Of a DNA stretch of 64,000 nucleotides, positions 1 through 8,855 are shown piece after piece. Origin of the DNA: Paenibacillus sp. Soil766 (lineage in GTDB: Bacteria; Bacillota; Bacilli; Paenibacillales; NBRC-103111); contig NZ_LMSJ01000001.1 of the NCBI RefSeq assembly GCF_001428105.1, positions 124,835 to 188,834 of the forward strand. The letters are read 5' to 3'. Numbering within the stretch: position 1 is the first letter of the stretch; each line of letters starts with the position of its first letter. The position numbers and the translations under genes were made by a program. Below the pieces are notes generated by a model. That model was given only the letters and a program-made list of their open reading frames with translations, did not search any database and was not told the DNA's origin.

Positions 1-2812
1 CCTCGATCGGCTCATCCCGATAATAAGTCAGCGTGCCAAAGTTCAGATTATCAAAATGCACCATTCCTTGCGGGCGCATCGCCGCCGCAGCTTTGGTTGT
101 CCATGTCAGATCGACGTCTGCCACCTTGTTGTAAAGAGCCAGCCCCTGTTCGAAAACAGGTCTTAATTCCCCTCTGTTAAGCCCGTTGCTATCTCTGTCA
201 AAGCCAACCCCGTAATAGCCTCTGCTCGTATCCCCAAAAACATTGGGTATTGCAACGAAAGGTACATCCTCACCATTCAGTTCCTTCGCATACAGATTGT
301 ATTTCGCCATATATTCGAAAGCTTTCGCTAGCCTGTTATCATATAGGGAATATAAGTCCACATGCTGATTTTTAGCGATTAAACTAATTTCAGACATATA
401 CCCGAGACCTAACATGGCATGCCCCTGATCACGACCGGTTTCCATTGTCTGGCCTGAATCGTTCACATAAGCGAAGATGGAGCCGTTCGTATGAATGTCC
501 TGATATAAGCTCATCGCGCGATCAAAAACTTCGGTATTATCATTCAAAACACCGATCGCTATCATACTAACCAAGGCTGCTACATCCCAATTACCATTGG
601 CAAGCATGGGAACTCCCGCGTCCTGGATAACAGGATAGACGACATTGATCATCATATCCTTCAACGCTTTGAAGTCAGCGTCGCTATATCGGGTGTATCC
701 ACCGTCATAATACTTGATGATCTCCGCAGCACTGGCATATTTGTAGGCGTTAATACCAGCGCCTAATATTCTGTCACGACCGTCGATCACTTTCAGCGTA
801 TTGGCCCACTGTCTGAGGAGATCTACGGCCTTATCGGCAAATTGCTGCTCTCCCGTGATAACCCATTGTAAAGCATTGAAATACGCAGCGTTGCCGCCTT
901 TCTCAAAATAGCCGATATTAGCGGAGTCCGACGGAGCACCACCGCGTCCAACATTCGAAAAGACCGTAGTCTGGTAGTCGACGCTGGATACGCCATAGGA
1001 AACACTGTTCAACATTCTCTGGTAGTCCGAGTACCACGGTTCCTCCTTCGCTTGAACACGAGCCTTCATTCTTTGCAGGTCTTCCATCGTTAGCAAAATA
1101 CCCGGATGACTGAAAATACGAACATTGACATCCGTACTCGCTTGATACCCGCTTCCATTGTATTGAACGGCATACGTATGATTGCCGACGCGCAAGTCAG
1201 AAAGCGTCAAATGCATGAGACCACTGGCGTAAACCGCTCCCGAAACCGTCCCGTTCACACTGTAATTCGCAGGATTTGTATCGCCGTTTACTGGCTTCCA
1301 GAACAAATCGACACCATTTCCGCTTACTTCCTGACTGATTTCCAGTTGGTCCTTGTCCGTTACCTGTTCAAAATAAAACTTGTACTCGGTATTCTCAGAA
1401 GCAGTTCCACTGCTCTGCATCGCACCTTCGGTCATTTTCACATTAAAACGGTCAAAGTTGACATCGTCTCTCATGGTGGATAAATGCGACCAGATGCGGT
1501 AAAATCCTGAATTCGCATACTGATCTACATAAAACCGCTCATTCCAGCCAGGTAGACTTGCCGATGCTTTAATCTCAAATGTCCTGTCAATCGCGGTACC
1601 GTTTGGTTCGCCGCTTACAATATTAAAATAATGATGTGTATTGCTCAGAAACTCTTCTGCCGTGAAATAATTCTGGATGGTCAGATACTTGTTATTGTTC
1701 AATGACTTGATGGCATAAGATGTCCTCGTAGCTCCAACCTCGGGCTCCACATGATTCACTGTTGCAAAATAATTGTAGACATATAGTGCAAATGGAGAAG
1801 CCTCGGCGGCATTTGCCGTGAGCGAAAGCTTTTCCGTAACCGGATCCACCTTCACATAGTTGCCGGCGGCATTTTTCATTTTCATGATCATAGCCGCTGT
1901 TTTACCGTTGTTATAGTAATTTCCCATGTTGGGACCTGCAATCTTGACCGGTTGGTCCGCATCCACCAGATTATTTATCGCGGTTTGAAGCGTTAAGATC
2001 ACTTGGTCCAGCTCAACTTGTGTCGTATTGTTTACTACTAATGCTTTGGCATTAGTGAGCGCTGTAGATAACACTGCCCAACTATTTGGTGTGTATGCGG
2101 TTACAATTAACTGCTCAGCCTGCGCGATCAGCGCGTTAAGAGAGGTTCTATCAACCCCGTCGTTCAGAGTGGGATCCCCCAATGTAACACTTAATGTAGG
2201 CGCTGGAAATGATGAAGCATTCCTTGAGGAATACAACTCACTGGCACTTACCGTACTATCGTCTACTTTCGCTGTCGCAAGATGAATACTTACTACTTTT
2301 CTTCCATTCGTTAGTGCGTTTTGAATTATGGATGACACATCAACAGAAAAGTTTTCTTCTCCGTTTGATGTAGCAATTTTGGAAACACTTGGAGAACCAG
2401 CGATTTCGTAGGGGCGGTTATTATACGTGACATTCGTCACCGTCCAGTCCGTGCTAGTCCCTCGTAGTGTAGATTCGCTTTCCGTAAACACAAGTTCATT
2501 CGGCGCATGCGATTTTCTAAAGCTCAACATCATGTTCATCTCGCCAATCTTGTATCTATTCGTATCAATAGAAGACAAATCAAACTTGACGTACACATGT
2601 CGAGACTTCCCATAAATTAATTTGGTAGCATTTAAACTTGTCCCCAGACTGCTTCCTTGCCCATTGAAATTAGATACAAATGCATCTTGCACCGCATGAA
2701 ATGGCAGCACTGTTCCCGCTGCGTTCACTTTCATAGATCCAAAGAAAAGGGAAGGTAAAGACAAACATACGCATAGCAGTAAAGATATTCTCCGCTTAAA
2801 ATTCTGTATCAT
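1..2812 (-). CDS. Secreted alginate-lyase-like polysaccharide lyase with CBM96 and FIVAR-like modules (3' end outside window)
   Basis: The open frame runs from an ATG at 2812 (AAAGGAGA 8 bases upstream) to the window edge, about 937 codons without a stop, so the C-terminus is missing. It starts with a signal peptide ending near VNA at residue 31. Residues about 35-195 resemble the DNRLRE/CBM96 carbohydrate-binding fold, residues about 225-290 a FIVAR-like helical hairpin, followed by beta-rich sequence. From about residue 567 the chain resembles the (alpha/alpha) alginate lyase family PF05426, with NGNWDVAAL near 737 and ETGRDQGHA near 791. These lyases cleave uronic-acid polysaccharides by beta-elimination outside the cell. 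It is the last gene of the transporter/aldolase operon. The lyase family is a confident call; the substrate (alginate, glucuronan or another polyuronate) cannot be read from the sequence. Confidence 0.8.
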   Translation of the reverse strand, partial: MIQNFKRRISLLLCVCLSLPSLFFGSMKVNAAGTVLPFHAVQDAFVSNFNGQGSSLGTSLNATKLIYGKSRHVYVKFDLSSIDTNRYKIGEMNMMLSFRKSHAPNELVFTESESTLRGTSTDWTVTNVTYNNRPYEIAGSPSVSKIATSNGEENFSVDVSSIIQNALTNGRKVVSIHLATAKVDDSTVSASELYSSRNASSFPAPTLSVTLGDPTLNDGVDRTSLNALIAQAEQLIVTAYTPNSWAVLSTALTNAKALVVNNTTQVELDQVILTLQTAINNLVDADQPVKIAGPNMGNYYNNGKTAAMIMKMKNAAGNYVKVDPVTEKLSLTANAAEASPFALYVYNYFATVNHVEPEVGATRTSYAIKSLNNNKYLTIQNYFTAEEFLSNTHHYFNIVSGEPNGTAIDRTFEIKASASLPGWNERFYVDQYANSGFYRIWSHLSTMRDDVNFDRFNVKMTEGAMQSSGTASENTEYKFYFEQVTDKDQLEISQEVSGNGVDLFWKPVNGDTNPANYSVNGTVSGAVYASGLMHLTLSDLRVGNHTYAVQYNGSGYQASTDVNVRIFSHPGILLTMEDLQRMKARVQAKEEPWYSDYQRMLNSVSYGVSSVDYQTTVFSNVGRGGAPSDSANIGYFEKGGNAAYFNALQWVITGEQQFADKAVDLLRQWANTLKVIDGRDRILGAGINAYKYASAAEIIKYYDGGYTRYSDADFKALKDMMINVVYPVIQDAGVPMLANGNWDVAALVSMIAIGVLNDNTEVFDRAMSLYQDIHTNGSIFAYVNDSGQTMETGRDQGHAMLGLGYMSEISLIAKNQHVDLYSLYDNRLAKAFEYMAKYNLYAKELNGEDVPFVAIPNVFGDTSRGYYGVGFDRDSNGLNRGELRPVFEQGLALYNKVADVDLTWTTKAAAAMRPQGMVHFDNLNFGTLTYYRDEPIE

Positions 2813-2937
2813 ACTCGCTCTCCTTTCGCAAATTGAACAATTTAATCTTAACAAGGGAGAAAATCGAGTTAAATCCAGTTTTTTAATTTCCTTATGTATG
2901 TTTTTTAAGAACTTTACGAAAATGATTTGAAAAACAT

Positions 2938-2976
2938 AAAGCCAGAACGTCCGCTTTACAACGGAGTTCTGGCTTT
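2938..2976 (-). terminator. Hairpin between aldolase and lyase genes
   Basis: An 11-bp stem (AAAGCCAGAAC with GTTCTGGCTTT) is extended by TCCG/CGGA across a one-base bulge. On the minus strand it is followed by ATGTTTTTC. It could be a second terminator or an mRNA-stabilising hairpin upstream of the lyase gene. Confidence 0.55.
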
Positions 2977-3111
2977 ATTCCCTTCAAGCAAAAACCCCAG
3001 GCAACGATGGTGCCATCTGCTATAAGCAATTGCTGCTTCGAGAGCTTGACCTATAGCCTTCGTCGATTGTTCAACAACTATATGAACAATATTAGCCCCG
3101 GAGCACCGAAG

Positions 3112-3147
3112 GAAAAAGCCGACACAGGAATCATGCCAGTGTCGGCT
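3112..3147 (-). terminator. Rho-independent terminator after the aldolase gene
   Basis: A 9-bp perfect stem AGCCGACAC/GTGTCGGCT with a 13-base loop is followed on the minus strand by a short T-run. It lies 10 bases past the stop codon of the DapA-family gene, so the lyase downstream may depend on read-through or its own promoter. Confidence 0.75.
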
Positions 3148-3156
3148 GAACACAAA

Positions 3157-4077
3157 TTAATTTAATAGGGTTTGTTTCATATGTTGATTAAACCTTCTTA
3201 GCTGTTCAATCTCCCGGTGGTGCGTAACTTTAAAGTCGGTTGCTTGTTTCGAACGGCTTTTCAGGGTAACTTCCAAGCCCTCTAGCTGCAAATAATATTT
3301 CGCACTAGTCGGGTAATGCCTGCCTTCGAATAGGTTTGAGGCACCCAAGTAGTCTTGCAGCACCTGAGCCTTCTCTTCGTCCGTTTCCCAATTCTCCGTC
3401 AACCACACATATAAATCCGGCTGAAAATTGGCTAAGATTCCGCTATATCCATTCCCGCCAAGCCGTAACGTCTCCAGCACATGCGGGTTGTTCGCGATAA
3501 AGAGCTTAAGCGGCGTCCCACGGACAGCTTTCAGCTTCTCGGTGATTTGCACAAGATTGTTGCTGCACTCCTTCATAAAGGTAAACCGACCGGTTCCGGC
3601 GCACCACGCCAGCAATTCCGGAGAAAGCAGCCTGTGATAAGGAACCGGACACTCATACAGACCGAATGTCACTTCAGGCAATTCGCTGAGCAATCGCTCG
3701 GCATTGCGCTTCCACGCCGCTTCGTCTTCATCAGGTGCGGCAAGGCGGTTCGTGACCAGCACGAAAGCATCGATGCCGGTTGCCCAGATCTGCTTGATCT
3801 CTTCGATCTGCTGGCTAATCGCATCGGAGATATGGCCTGAAGCGACGACCGGCACCCGTCCGTCTGCCTTTTCCTTCACGAATGACGCGACTTGGACGCG
3901 TTCCTCTAAGGAAAGGTAGCCCATTTCACTGGATAGGCACACCGCAAACAGCCCATGTACCCCTTTTTCGATATACCAGTTTACCAACTGCTCTAAGGCC
4001 TTATAATCTACTTCGTTATCTTGCGTAAACGGGGTTAGCATCACCGGCCATACGCCGTTTGGGATCGTTGTACTCAT
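3157..4077 (-). CDS. DapA-family aldolase/lyase (possible 2-keto-3-deoxy sugar acid aldolase)
   Basis: A 306-residue class I aldolase of the dihydrodipicolinate synthase/N-acetylneuraminate lyase family. The Schiff-base lysine is in FMKEC and the catalytic tyrosine in LYECP. The pyruvate-carboxylate loop, GTTGE in DapA itself, reads CLSSE here, and DapA's substrate arginine context is absent, so this is probably not lysine biosynthesis. The ATG at 4077 sits 8 bases after AAAGGTGG; an upstream in-frame GTG at 4089 lies inside that ribosome binding site and is rejected. Its place between sugar permeases and a polyuronate lyase suggests cleavage of a 2-keto-3-deoxy acid to pyruvate; that role is inferred. 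Confidence 0.8.
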   Translation of the reverse strand: MSTTIPNGVWPVMLTPFTQDNEVDYKALEQLVNWYIEKGVHGLFAVCLSSEMGYLSLEERVQVASFVKEKADGRVPVVASGHISDAISQQIEEIKQIWATGIDAFVLVTNRLAAPDEDEAAWKRNAERLLSELPEVTFGLYECPVPYHRLLSPELLAWCAGTGRFTFMKECSNNLVQITEKLKAVRGTPLKLFIANNPHVLETLRLGGNGYSGILANFQPDLYVWLTENWETDEEKAQVLQDYLGASNLFEGRHYPTSAKYYLQLEGLEVTLKSRSKQATDFKVTHHREIEQLRRFNQHMKQTLLN

Positions 4078-4107
4078 GGACATTTCCACCTTTCAACCTC
4101 TTCAAAT

Positions 4108-4950
4108 TTAGCCCTTCAGTCCTGTGGTTGAGATGCCTTCCACAAAGTACTTTTGCAGGGAGAAAAAGATAACCAAACTTGGCAACAGTGCCAGCACCGA
4201 CATTGCGAACAAAGGTCCCCAAGCGGACTCGCCGGACGAATCCAGGAACAACCGCAAGCCCAGCGGTACTGTATACAACTTCGGCGAATTCAAGTACAGC
4301 AGCTGCGTGAAGAAATCGTCCCATGTCCACACGAACGTGAATAGCGCAGTGGTAATTAACGCCGGGACACTGAGCGGAATAATAATCCGCGCATAGATTT
4401 GCCATGGCCCGCAACCATCTATCCTTGCGGATTCATCCAGCTCCTTCGGCAGCCCGCGAATGAACTGGATCATCAAGAAGACGAAGAACGCCTCTGTCGC
4501 CAGCCACTTCGGAAACACCAGCGGGTAATACGTGTTGATCCAATCAAATTTACGGAAGAGCACGTACTGTGGAATGATCGTAACGTGATGCGGCAACATA
4601 ATGGTGAGCATCATGAGGGCGAACCACACCTTTTTCAGCACGAAATTCATTCGTCCGAACGCATAAGCGGTCAGTGAACTCGAGAACAAATTACCGAGGA
4701 CGCATAAGATACAGACGATAAATGAGTTCAAGAAAAACGTGCCGAAATTTGTTCTGGCAATGCCAGCCCATCCCTTGATGTAATTCTGCAGTGTAAATTC
4801 CTTCGGCCATAGGCCAGGATCAGAGAAGATGTATTGGCTCGGTTTAAACGAGCTGGCGATCAGCCATGCAATAGGGTATAGCATAAATACGCCCAACGAA
4901 AGGATGATCGTATGCATGATGATAGCACGCTTATTAAATGTAAACTGCAT
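4108..4950 (-). CDS. Carbohydrate ABC transporter permease (MalG/LacG type)
   Basis: A 280-residue inner-membrane permease of the CUT1 family with six predicted membrane segments. The cytoplasmic EAA loop that docks the ATPase is visible as DESARIDGCGPWQIYARII around residues 180-200. It begins 3 bases after the stop of the partner permease, so the two are translationally linked. No ATPase is encoded in this operon; CUT1 systems commonly share one MsmX-like ATPase. With the other permease and the lipoprotein it would import an oligosaccharide, probably oligo-uronides released by the lyase. Confidence 0.9.
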   Translation of the reverse strand: MQFTFNKRAIIMHTIILSLGVFMLYPIAWLIASSFKPSQYIFSDPGLWPKEFTLQNYIKGWAGIARTNFGTFFLNSFIVCILCVLGNLFSSSLTAYAFGRMNFVLKKVWFALMMLTIMLPHHVTIIPQYVLFRKFDWINTYYPLVFPKWLATEAFFVFLMIQFIRGLPKELDESARIDGCGPWQIYARIIIPLSVPALITTALFTFVWTWDDFFTQLLYLNSPKLYTVPLGLRLFLDSSGESAWGPLFAMSVLALLPSLVIFFSLQKYFVEGISTTGLKG

Positions 4951-4953
4951 CGC

Positions 4954-5892
4954 TTAATTCCCCCCGTCCCCGTAATTCACCCAGTATTTCGAAGAAAGGA
5001 AGATCAGAGCGGTGAAGACCGAAATGATCAACAGCAGCACCCAGGCCATCGCAGAGGCATAGCCCATCTGGAAATACGTGAAGCCTTTCATATACATATA
5101 TAGGGTGTAGAACAACGTGGAATCGATCGGACCGCCGGAGCCTCCACTGATGATAAACGCCTGTGTGAACGCTTGGAAAGCTCCAATTAGCTGAATGACA
5201 ACGTTAAACAATAGCACTGGTGTCAACAACGGGATCGTAACGTTGCAAAATTGGCGTATTTTCCCTGCTCCATCCACTCTGGCCGCCTCGTAGTATTCGT
5301 GTGGAATTTGCTTCAGTCCCGCCAAGAAGATGATCATCGACGACCCGAATTGCCAAGCTGACAGGAGCGACACAGAATATAGCGCGTACTTCGGGTTCGC
5401 CACCCAATCGGGACCATGCAATCCCGTCAGCGTATGCAGGAGCTGATTGGCGACACCATCACCGCTAAACATTTTCCTCCACAGCACCGCAATCGCCACA
5501 CTGCCACCCAACAAGGTCGGGATGTAATAGAGCGTCCGGTAAATCCCAAGCCCCTTCAGCCCCATATTCAGCAGCATCGCAACTGTCAAAGCGAACGCCA
5601 GCTTCATCGGTACAGAGGTGAACACGTATAGAAACGTAACCTTCAAAGCATTCAAATAATGTACGTCGTTTGTAAACATATTGGTGTAGTTGTCGAATCC
5701 GACCCATTGTGCTGGTTTAAGCAGGTCATACTGGGTAAAAGATAAGTACAACGAACTGATCATCGGTCCGAGCGTCAGCAGGAACATGCCCAGCAACCAC
5801 GGTAGTAGAAACAAGTAGGCGGCGGCATTTTCTTTCCAGAGCCTCCTCACCTTATGCCCCATTCCTCGATTCGTCGCAGTAATTTGGCTCAC
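4954..5892 (-). CDS. Carbohydrate ABC transporter permease (MalF/UgpA type)
   Basis: A 313-residue CUT1 permease with six membrane segments and the EAA loop around YYEAARVDGAGKIRQF. The GTG at 5892 is chosen because GGAGG lies 7 bases upstream; the longer TTG start at 5913 has no ribosome binding site. It follows the sugar-binding lipoprotein gene by 36 bases and precedes its partner permease by 3. The first cytoplasmic segment (MGHKVRRLWKENAAAY) is typical of LplB/UgpA-like proteins. Confidence 0.9.
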   Translation of the reverse strand: MSQITATNRGMGHKVRRLWKENAAAYLFLLPWLLGMFLLTLGPMISSLYLSFTQYDLLKPAQWVGFDNYTNMFTNDVHYLNALKVTFLYVFTSVPMKLAFALTVAMLLNMGLKGLGIYRTLYYIPTLLGGSVAIAVLWRKMFSGDGVANQLLHTLTGLHGPDWVANPKYALYSVSLLSAWQFGSSMIIFLAGLKQIPHEYYEAARVDGAGKIRQFCNVTIPLLTPVLLFNVVIQLIGAFQAFTQAFIISGGSGGPIDSTLFYTLYMYMKGFTYFQMGYASAMAWVLLLIISVFTALIFLSSKYWVNYGDGGN

Positions 5893-5928
5893 AATGGCCC
5901 CTCCTTGTCGCAAGTTGCATGGGAAACC

Positions 5929-7236
5929 TTATTTCCGGTTTACAGTTTTCTCCGCTGCGTCCATGACTTCTTGTGCTGCTTGTTCAATTGTTGCTTTGCC
6001 AAACATCACCTTCTGCGAAGCCGAAACCATCGCGTTCGCATATTCAGCCCCGTTCGGCAGATCTGGATCCTTTACACCAGCCTTCGAAATATACGTTTCA
6101 AAATACGAATAAATCTTTTGTTCTGTCGGCGTAATCGTCGGCTTGATCATGTCTCGCACCTTGGCAGAACCCGGAATACCACGCTCGCTACCAAGTACTT
6201 TGGTCGCTTCTTCGTCGTTGATGAAGAAGTTGATGAACATCGCCGCTTCCTTCGGATGCTTGCTCGTCTTATTGATCGTCCAGAACTGACTCGGGTGAAC
6301 CCACAAACCGTTCTTGGCACCAGAACCGCCGGATGGCAGCGCAGTGAGTTGCAATTCATCCTTCATGGCGTTCTGATATGCGGTCAACTGGTTCAGCCAA
6401 CTCATCATGAAGACCGTTTTGCCTTTCGGGAAAATCGACGTATCAACGGACAAATCCGTATAGGTTGCCGCTTCCTCCGGCGTGGGCAGAAGGCCTGCTT
6501 TGCGCATGCGATCCCACATCGTGAACCAACGAACTACGTCATCCTTGGTAAAGTCCAGCTTGCCATCCTTATAGGTCGATTTGCCGCTTTGCCGCAGGAA
6601 ATATTGGAAATACAGGTTGTATCTCGATTGATCCGCGAAAGCATAATAGCCCGGTCCGAGTTTGCTGACAACTTCTTTGCCATAAGCTTCGTACTCCTCG
6701 AAGGACATCGTATCCTTTGGCGGCTGCATGCCGGCTTTTTTAATCAGATCGTTGTTGTAGAACAATCCGATGCCGTTCGTCCCGAGGCTGATACCATAAT
6801 ATTTATCATTCATTTTGCCCGGATCGGAATAGGCAGGATCGATGCTGTCCAAGTTGATCTCCTTGTTCTTGACATAAGGCGTCAGATCCAACACTGCATC
6901 TTTGACGACGAGATCGGTAATCCCCCCGATGTTGATTAAGTCCGGTGCATTGCCGCCAGCCAGCTGCGTATTCAACTTTTCCCCGAATTGATCGGTTCCC
7001 GTGTATTCCGGTGTAATCTTGATGTTAGGATATTTTTTTTCAAACAGCTCAATGACCTTCAGTGTTCGTTCGTGGCGACTGGTCGTACCCGACCACATCG
7101 CGCGCAGCTCGACCTTCTCCCCACTCGTTTCTTTTACCTGTGTGCTCACTTGCCCTTCTGTTGCAGCATTCGAGCAAGCAGATAAAGTCAGCATAACAGC
7201 GGCCAACGACCCCATAGCAACCTTCGAACGTTTCAT
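5929..7236 (-). CDS. Extracellular sugar-binding lipoprotein of CUT1 ABC transporter
   Basis: A 435-residue family 1 solute-binding protein. The N-terminus is a lipoprotein signal with lipobox LSAC (lipidated Cys about residue 21). The mature part has the bilobed family pattern, with FEKKYPNIKI and GGNAPDL in the N-lobe and IPGSAKVRD near the C-end. AAGGAGG lies 7 bases before the ATG. It is the first transporter gene of the operon, downstream of the YesM/YesN pair, which presumably senses the same sugar and induces it. Family certain, ligand unknown. Confidence 0.9.
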   Translation of the reverse strand: MKRSKVAMGSLAAVMLTLSACSNAATEGQVSTQVKETSGEKVELRAMWSGTTSRHERTLKVIELFEKKYPNIKITPEYTGTDQFGEKLNTQLAGGNAPDLINIGGITDLVVKDAVLDLTPYVKNKEINLDSIDPAYSDPGKMNDKYYGISLGTNGIGLFYNNDLIKKAGMQPPKDTMSFEEYEAYGKEVVSKLGPGYYAFADQSRYNLYFQYFLRQSGKSTYKDGKLDFTKDDVVRWFTMWDRMRKAGLLPTPEEAATYTDLSVDTSIFPKGKTVFMMSWLNQLTAYQNAMKDELQLTALPSGGSGAKNGLWVHPSQFWTINKTSKHPKEAAMFINFFINDEEATKVLGSERGIPGSAKVRDMIKPTITPTEQKIYSYFETYISKAGVKDPDLPNGAEYANAMVSASQKVMFGKATIEQAAQEVMDAAEKTVNRK

Positions 7237-7358
7237 AGGAACCCCTCCTTGTTTTGTCTTGCTTGGCTGTAAGTATATAGTAACTGCTAGGCGAATAGCG
7301 CAACAACACTAAGAAATTAGTCTGAGGTTGAAGATTTTAGTGGCCGTTCTGCTATGAC

Positions 7359-7380
7359 AAAAAAATCCCCTTGAAGGGGA
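7359..7380 (-). terminator. Terminator after the YesN-type regulator
   Basis: TCCCCTT/AAGGGGA forms a short GC stem 3 bases past the regulator stop codon, followed on the minus strand by T7. It separates the two-component genes from the transporter genes. Confidence 0.75.
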
Positions 7381-7382
7381 CC

Positions 7383-8855
7383 TTATTTAAAAAGGATTCG
7401 ATATTCGCCGGGCGTCAGGTCCACCTGCTTCTTAAACACCTGCCCGAAATAACGGGCATCCTGAAAACCGACGGCTTCCGCAATTTGGGTCAGCTTGAGG
7501 TCCGTCTGTTCCAGCAGCTGCTTGGCTTGATCCATGCGGTATTTCGTTAAGTAGTCGACAAAGGTATTCCCCTTGTTCTCCTTAAACCATTTGGAGAAAT
7601 TCGCCGGGTGCATACGGAAAACTTCGGAAATCACATCCAGCGAAACAACCTCGGGATAATGCTCGTGGATATAGTCGAGCACCTCCTGCAGTTTCGCCGA
7701 TTCTTTTGCCTGCACGTTCTGGTGATAGAGCTTCTCAATAAATTCGCAGATGCCATTGCACAAGTTCTGTTCAATCACGTCCAAATTCTGAGCCGTTCCG
7801 ACCGTATTTAGGAAGCTTTCTTTGGCCCGATCCCACTCCTCAGCCAGAAAGAACGGAACCATGGACAGCTCTTTCTCCAGAACCGAGACCATGGATACCA
7901 TCAACTGTTTGATATAGGGCACGGCCAGCCCCTTCACTCTGATTTCCTCCACAATGCCGGATAGGAAATGTTTAATTTGCTTATCCGTCGATCCTTGAAT
8001 ACGGGTATTCCAGTTCATGATTTTCTTTAAAATATCCGTAACAAACAACAGCTGCTTCTCTTCGCTGGCGCTGTCCGAATAGTGAAACACGTGCTGATCC
8101 GCACACAGAAACTTCCCAGTTAAAGCTAAACCCGCTTCCTTGTAAGCGGCCGGAATGTCATTGCGATTAGGTTGGGAGGAGGAGATCCCTAGCTCTACCC
8201 CAGAATTGCCAAAAGCTTGGGAAATGTGTTCCATCTCGTCTTCGGTGGCTAGCATCACCCATTCACGCTTATTCAGCTGAACAAATTTATGTTGCGCAAG
8301 CCGATCGGCAATCTCCGCTTCCATTCTTTCGCTTGGCAAATAGGCCAGAACCAAACGGAAGGCGTGCTCCGGATATCGCGCCAGATTCAACGTTTCCATG
8401 GAAAATTGACTGTCTTTGACCTGATTGCGCAAGAGGAAATGGTACGTCATTGTTTCTTGCATTCGCTTCTTCTCTTCTCGATCACGCAAATGCTTATAGG
8501 CTTTGCTAAGCACCTGTTCAAAATCATCATCACTCGCCGGCTTCAACAGGTAGTCGAATACACCATTCTTAATGGCCTGCTGCGCATAAGTGAACTCGTT
8601 ATAGCCGGTTAGCAGCAAAACCATCGTATCCGGATACAGTTCCCTGATTTTCCCGCTAAGCTCTACACCGTCCATACCCGGCATTTTAATATCGGTAACC
8701 ACTAGCTCCACCTGATTGGCGTTCAGCCATTGCAGCGCTTCCCTCCCGTTGTTGCAGGCATGAACTGCTTCGAAGCCATAACTTTCCCATTCGAACTGAA
8801 TCAGCCCTTGCCGTACGATCGGCTCGTCATCCACAATCAACACATGGTAGATCAT
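7383..8855 (-). CDS. AraC-type response regulator (YesN family)
   Basis: A 490-residue regulator. Residues 1-120 are a receiver domain with acidic pocket D9/D10, phospho-acceptor D55 (VVTDIKMPGMDG) and a conserved Lys in LLKPA. A helical linker follows, and the last ~100 residues form a double helix-turn-helix AraC domain ending VDLTPGEYRILF. The start ATG overlaps the kinase stop (ATGA), with GGAGG 9 bases upstream. It probably activates the adjacent sugar-binding protein/permease/aldolase/lyase operon when phosphorylated by the kinase encoded just upstream. Confidence 0.92.
   Translation of the reverse strand: MIYHVLIVDDEPIVRQGLIQFEWESYGFEAVHACNNGREALQWLNANQVELVVTDIKMPGMDGVELSGKIRELYPDTMVLLLTGYNEFTYAQQAIKNGVFDYLLKPASDDDFEQVLSKAYKHLRDREEKKRMQETMTYHFLLRNQVKDSQFSMETLNLARYPEHAFRLVLAYLPSERMEAEIADRLAQHKFVQLNKREWVMLATEDEMEHISQAFGNSGVELGISSSQPNRNDIPAAYKEAGLALTGKFLCADQHVFHYSDSASEEKQLLFVTDILKKIMNWNTRIQGSTDKQIKHFLSGIVEEIRVKGLAVPYIKQLMVSMVSVLEKELSMVPFFLAEEWDRAKESFLNTVGTAQNLDVIEQNLCNGICEFIEKLYHQNVQAKESAKLQEVLDYIHEHYPEVVSLDVISEVFRMHPANFSKWFKENKGNTFVDYLTKYRMDQAKQLLEQTDLKLTQIAEAVGFQDARYFGQVFKKQVDLTPGEYRILFK

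Noticed and set aside
2956..3153. 65-codon minus-strand frame between the aldolase and lyase genes
   Set aside because: It is read through two terminator hairpins, has no ribosome binding site, and matches nothing recognisable.
5854..6939. 361-codon plus-strand frame opposite the sugar-binding lipoprotein
   Set aside because: Antisense shadow; composition is Arg/His/Ile/Phe-rich and the opposite strand encodes a clear lipoprotein.
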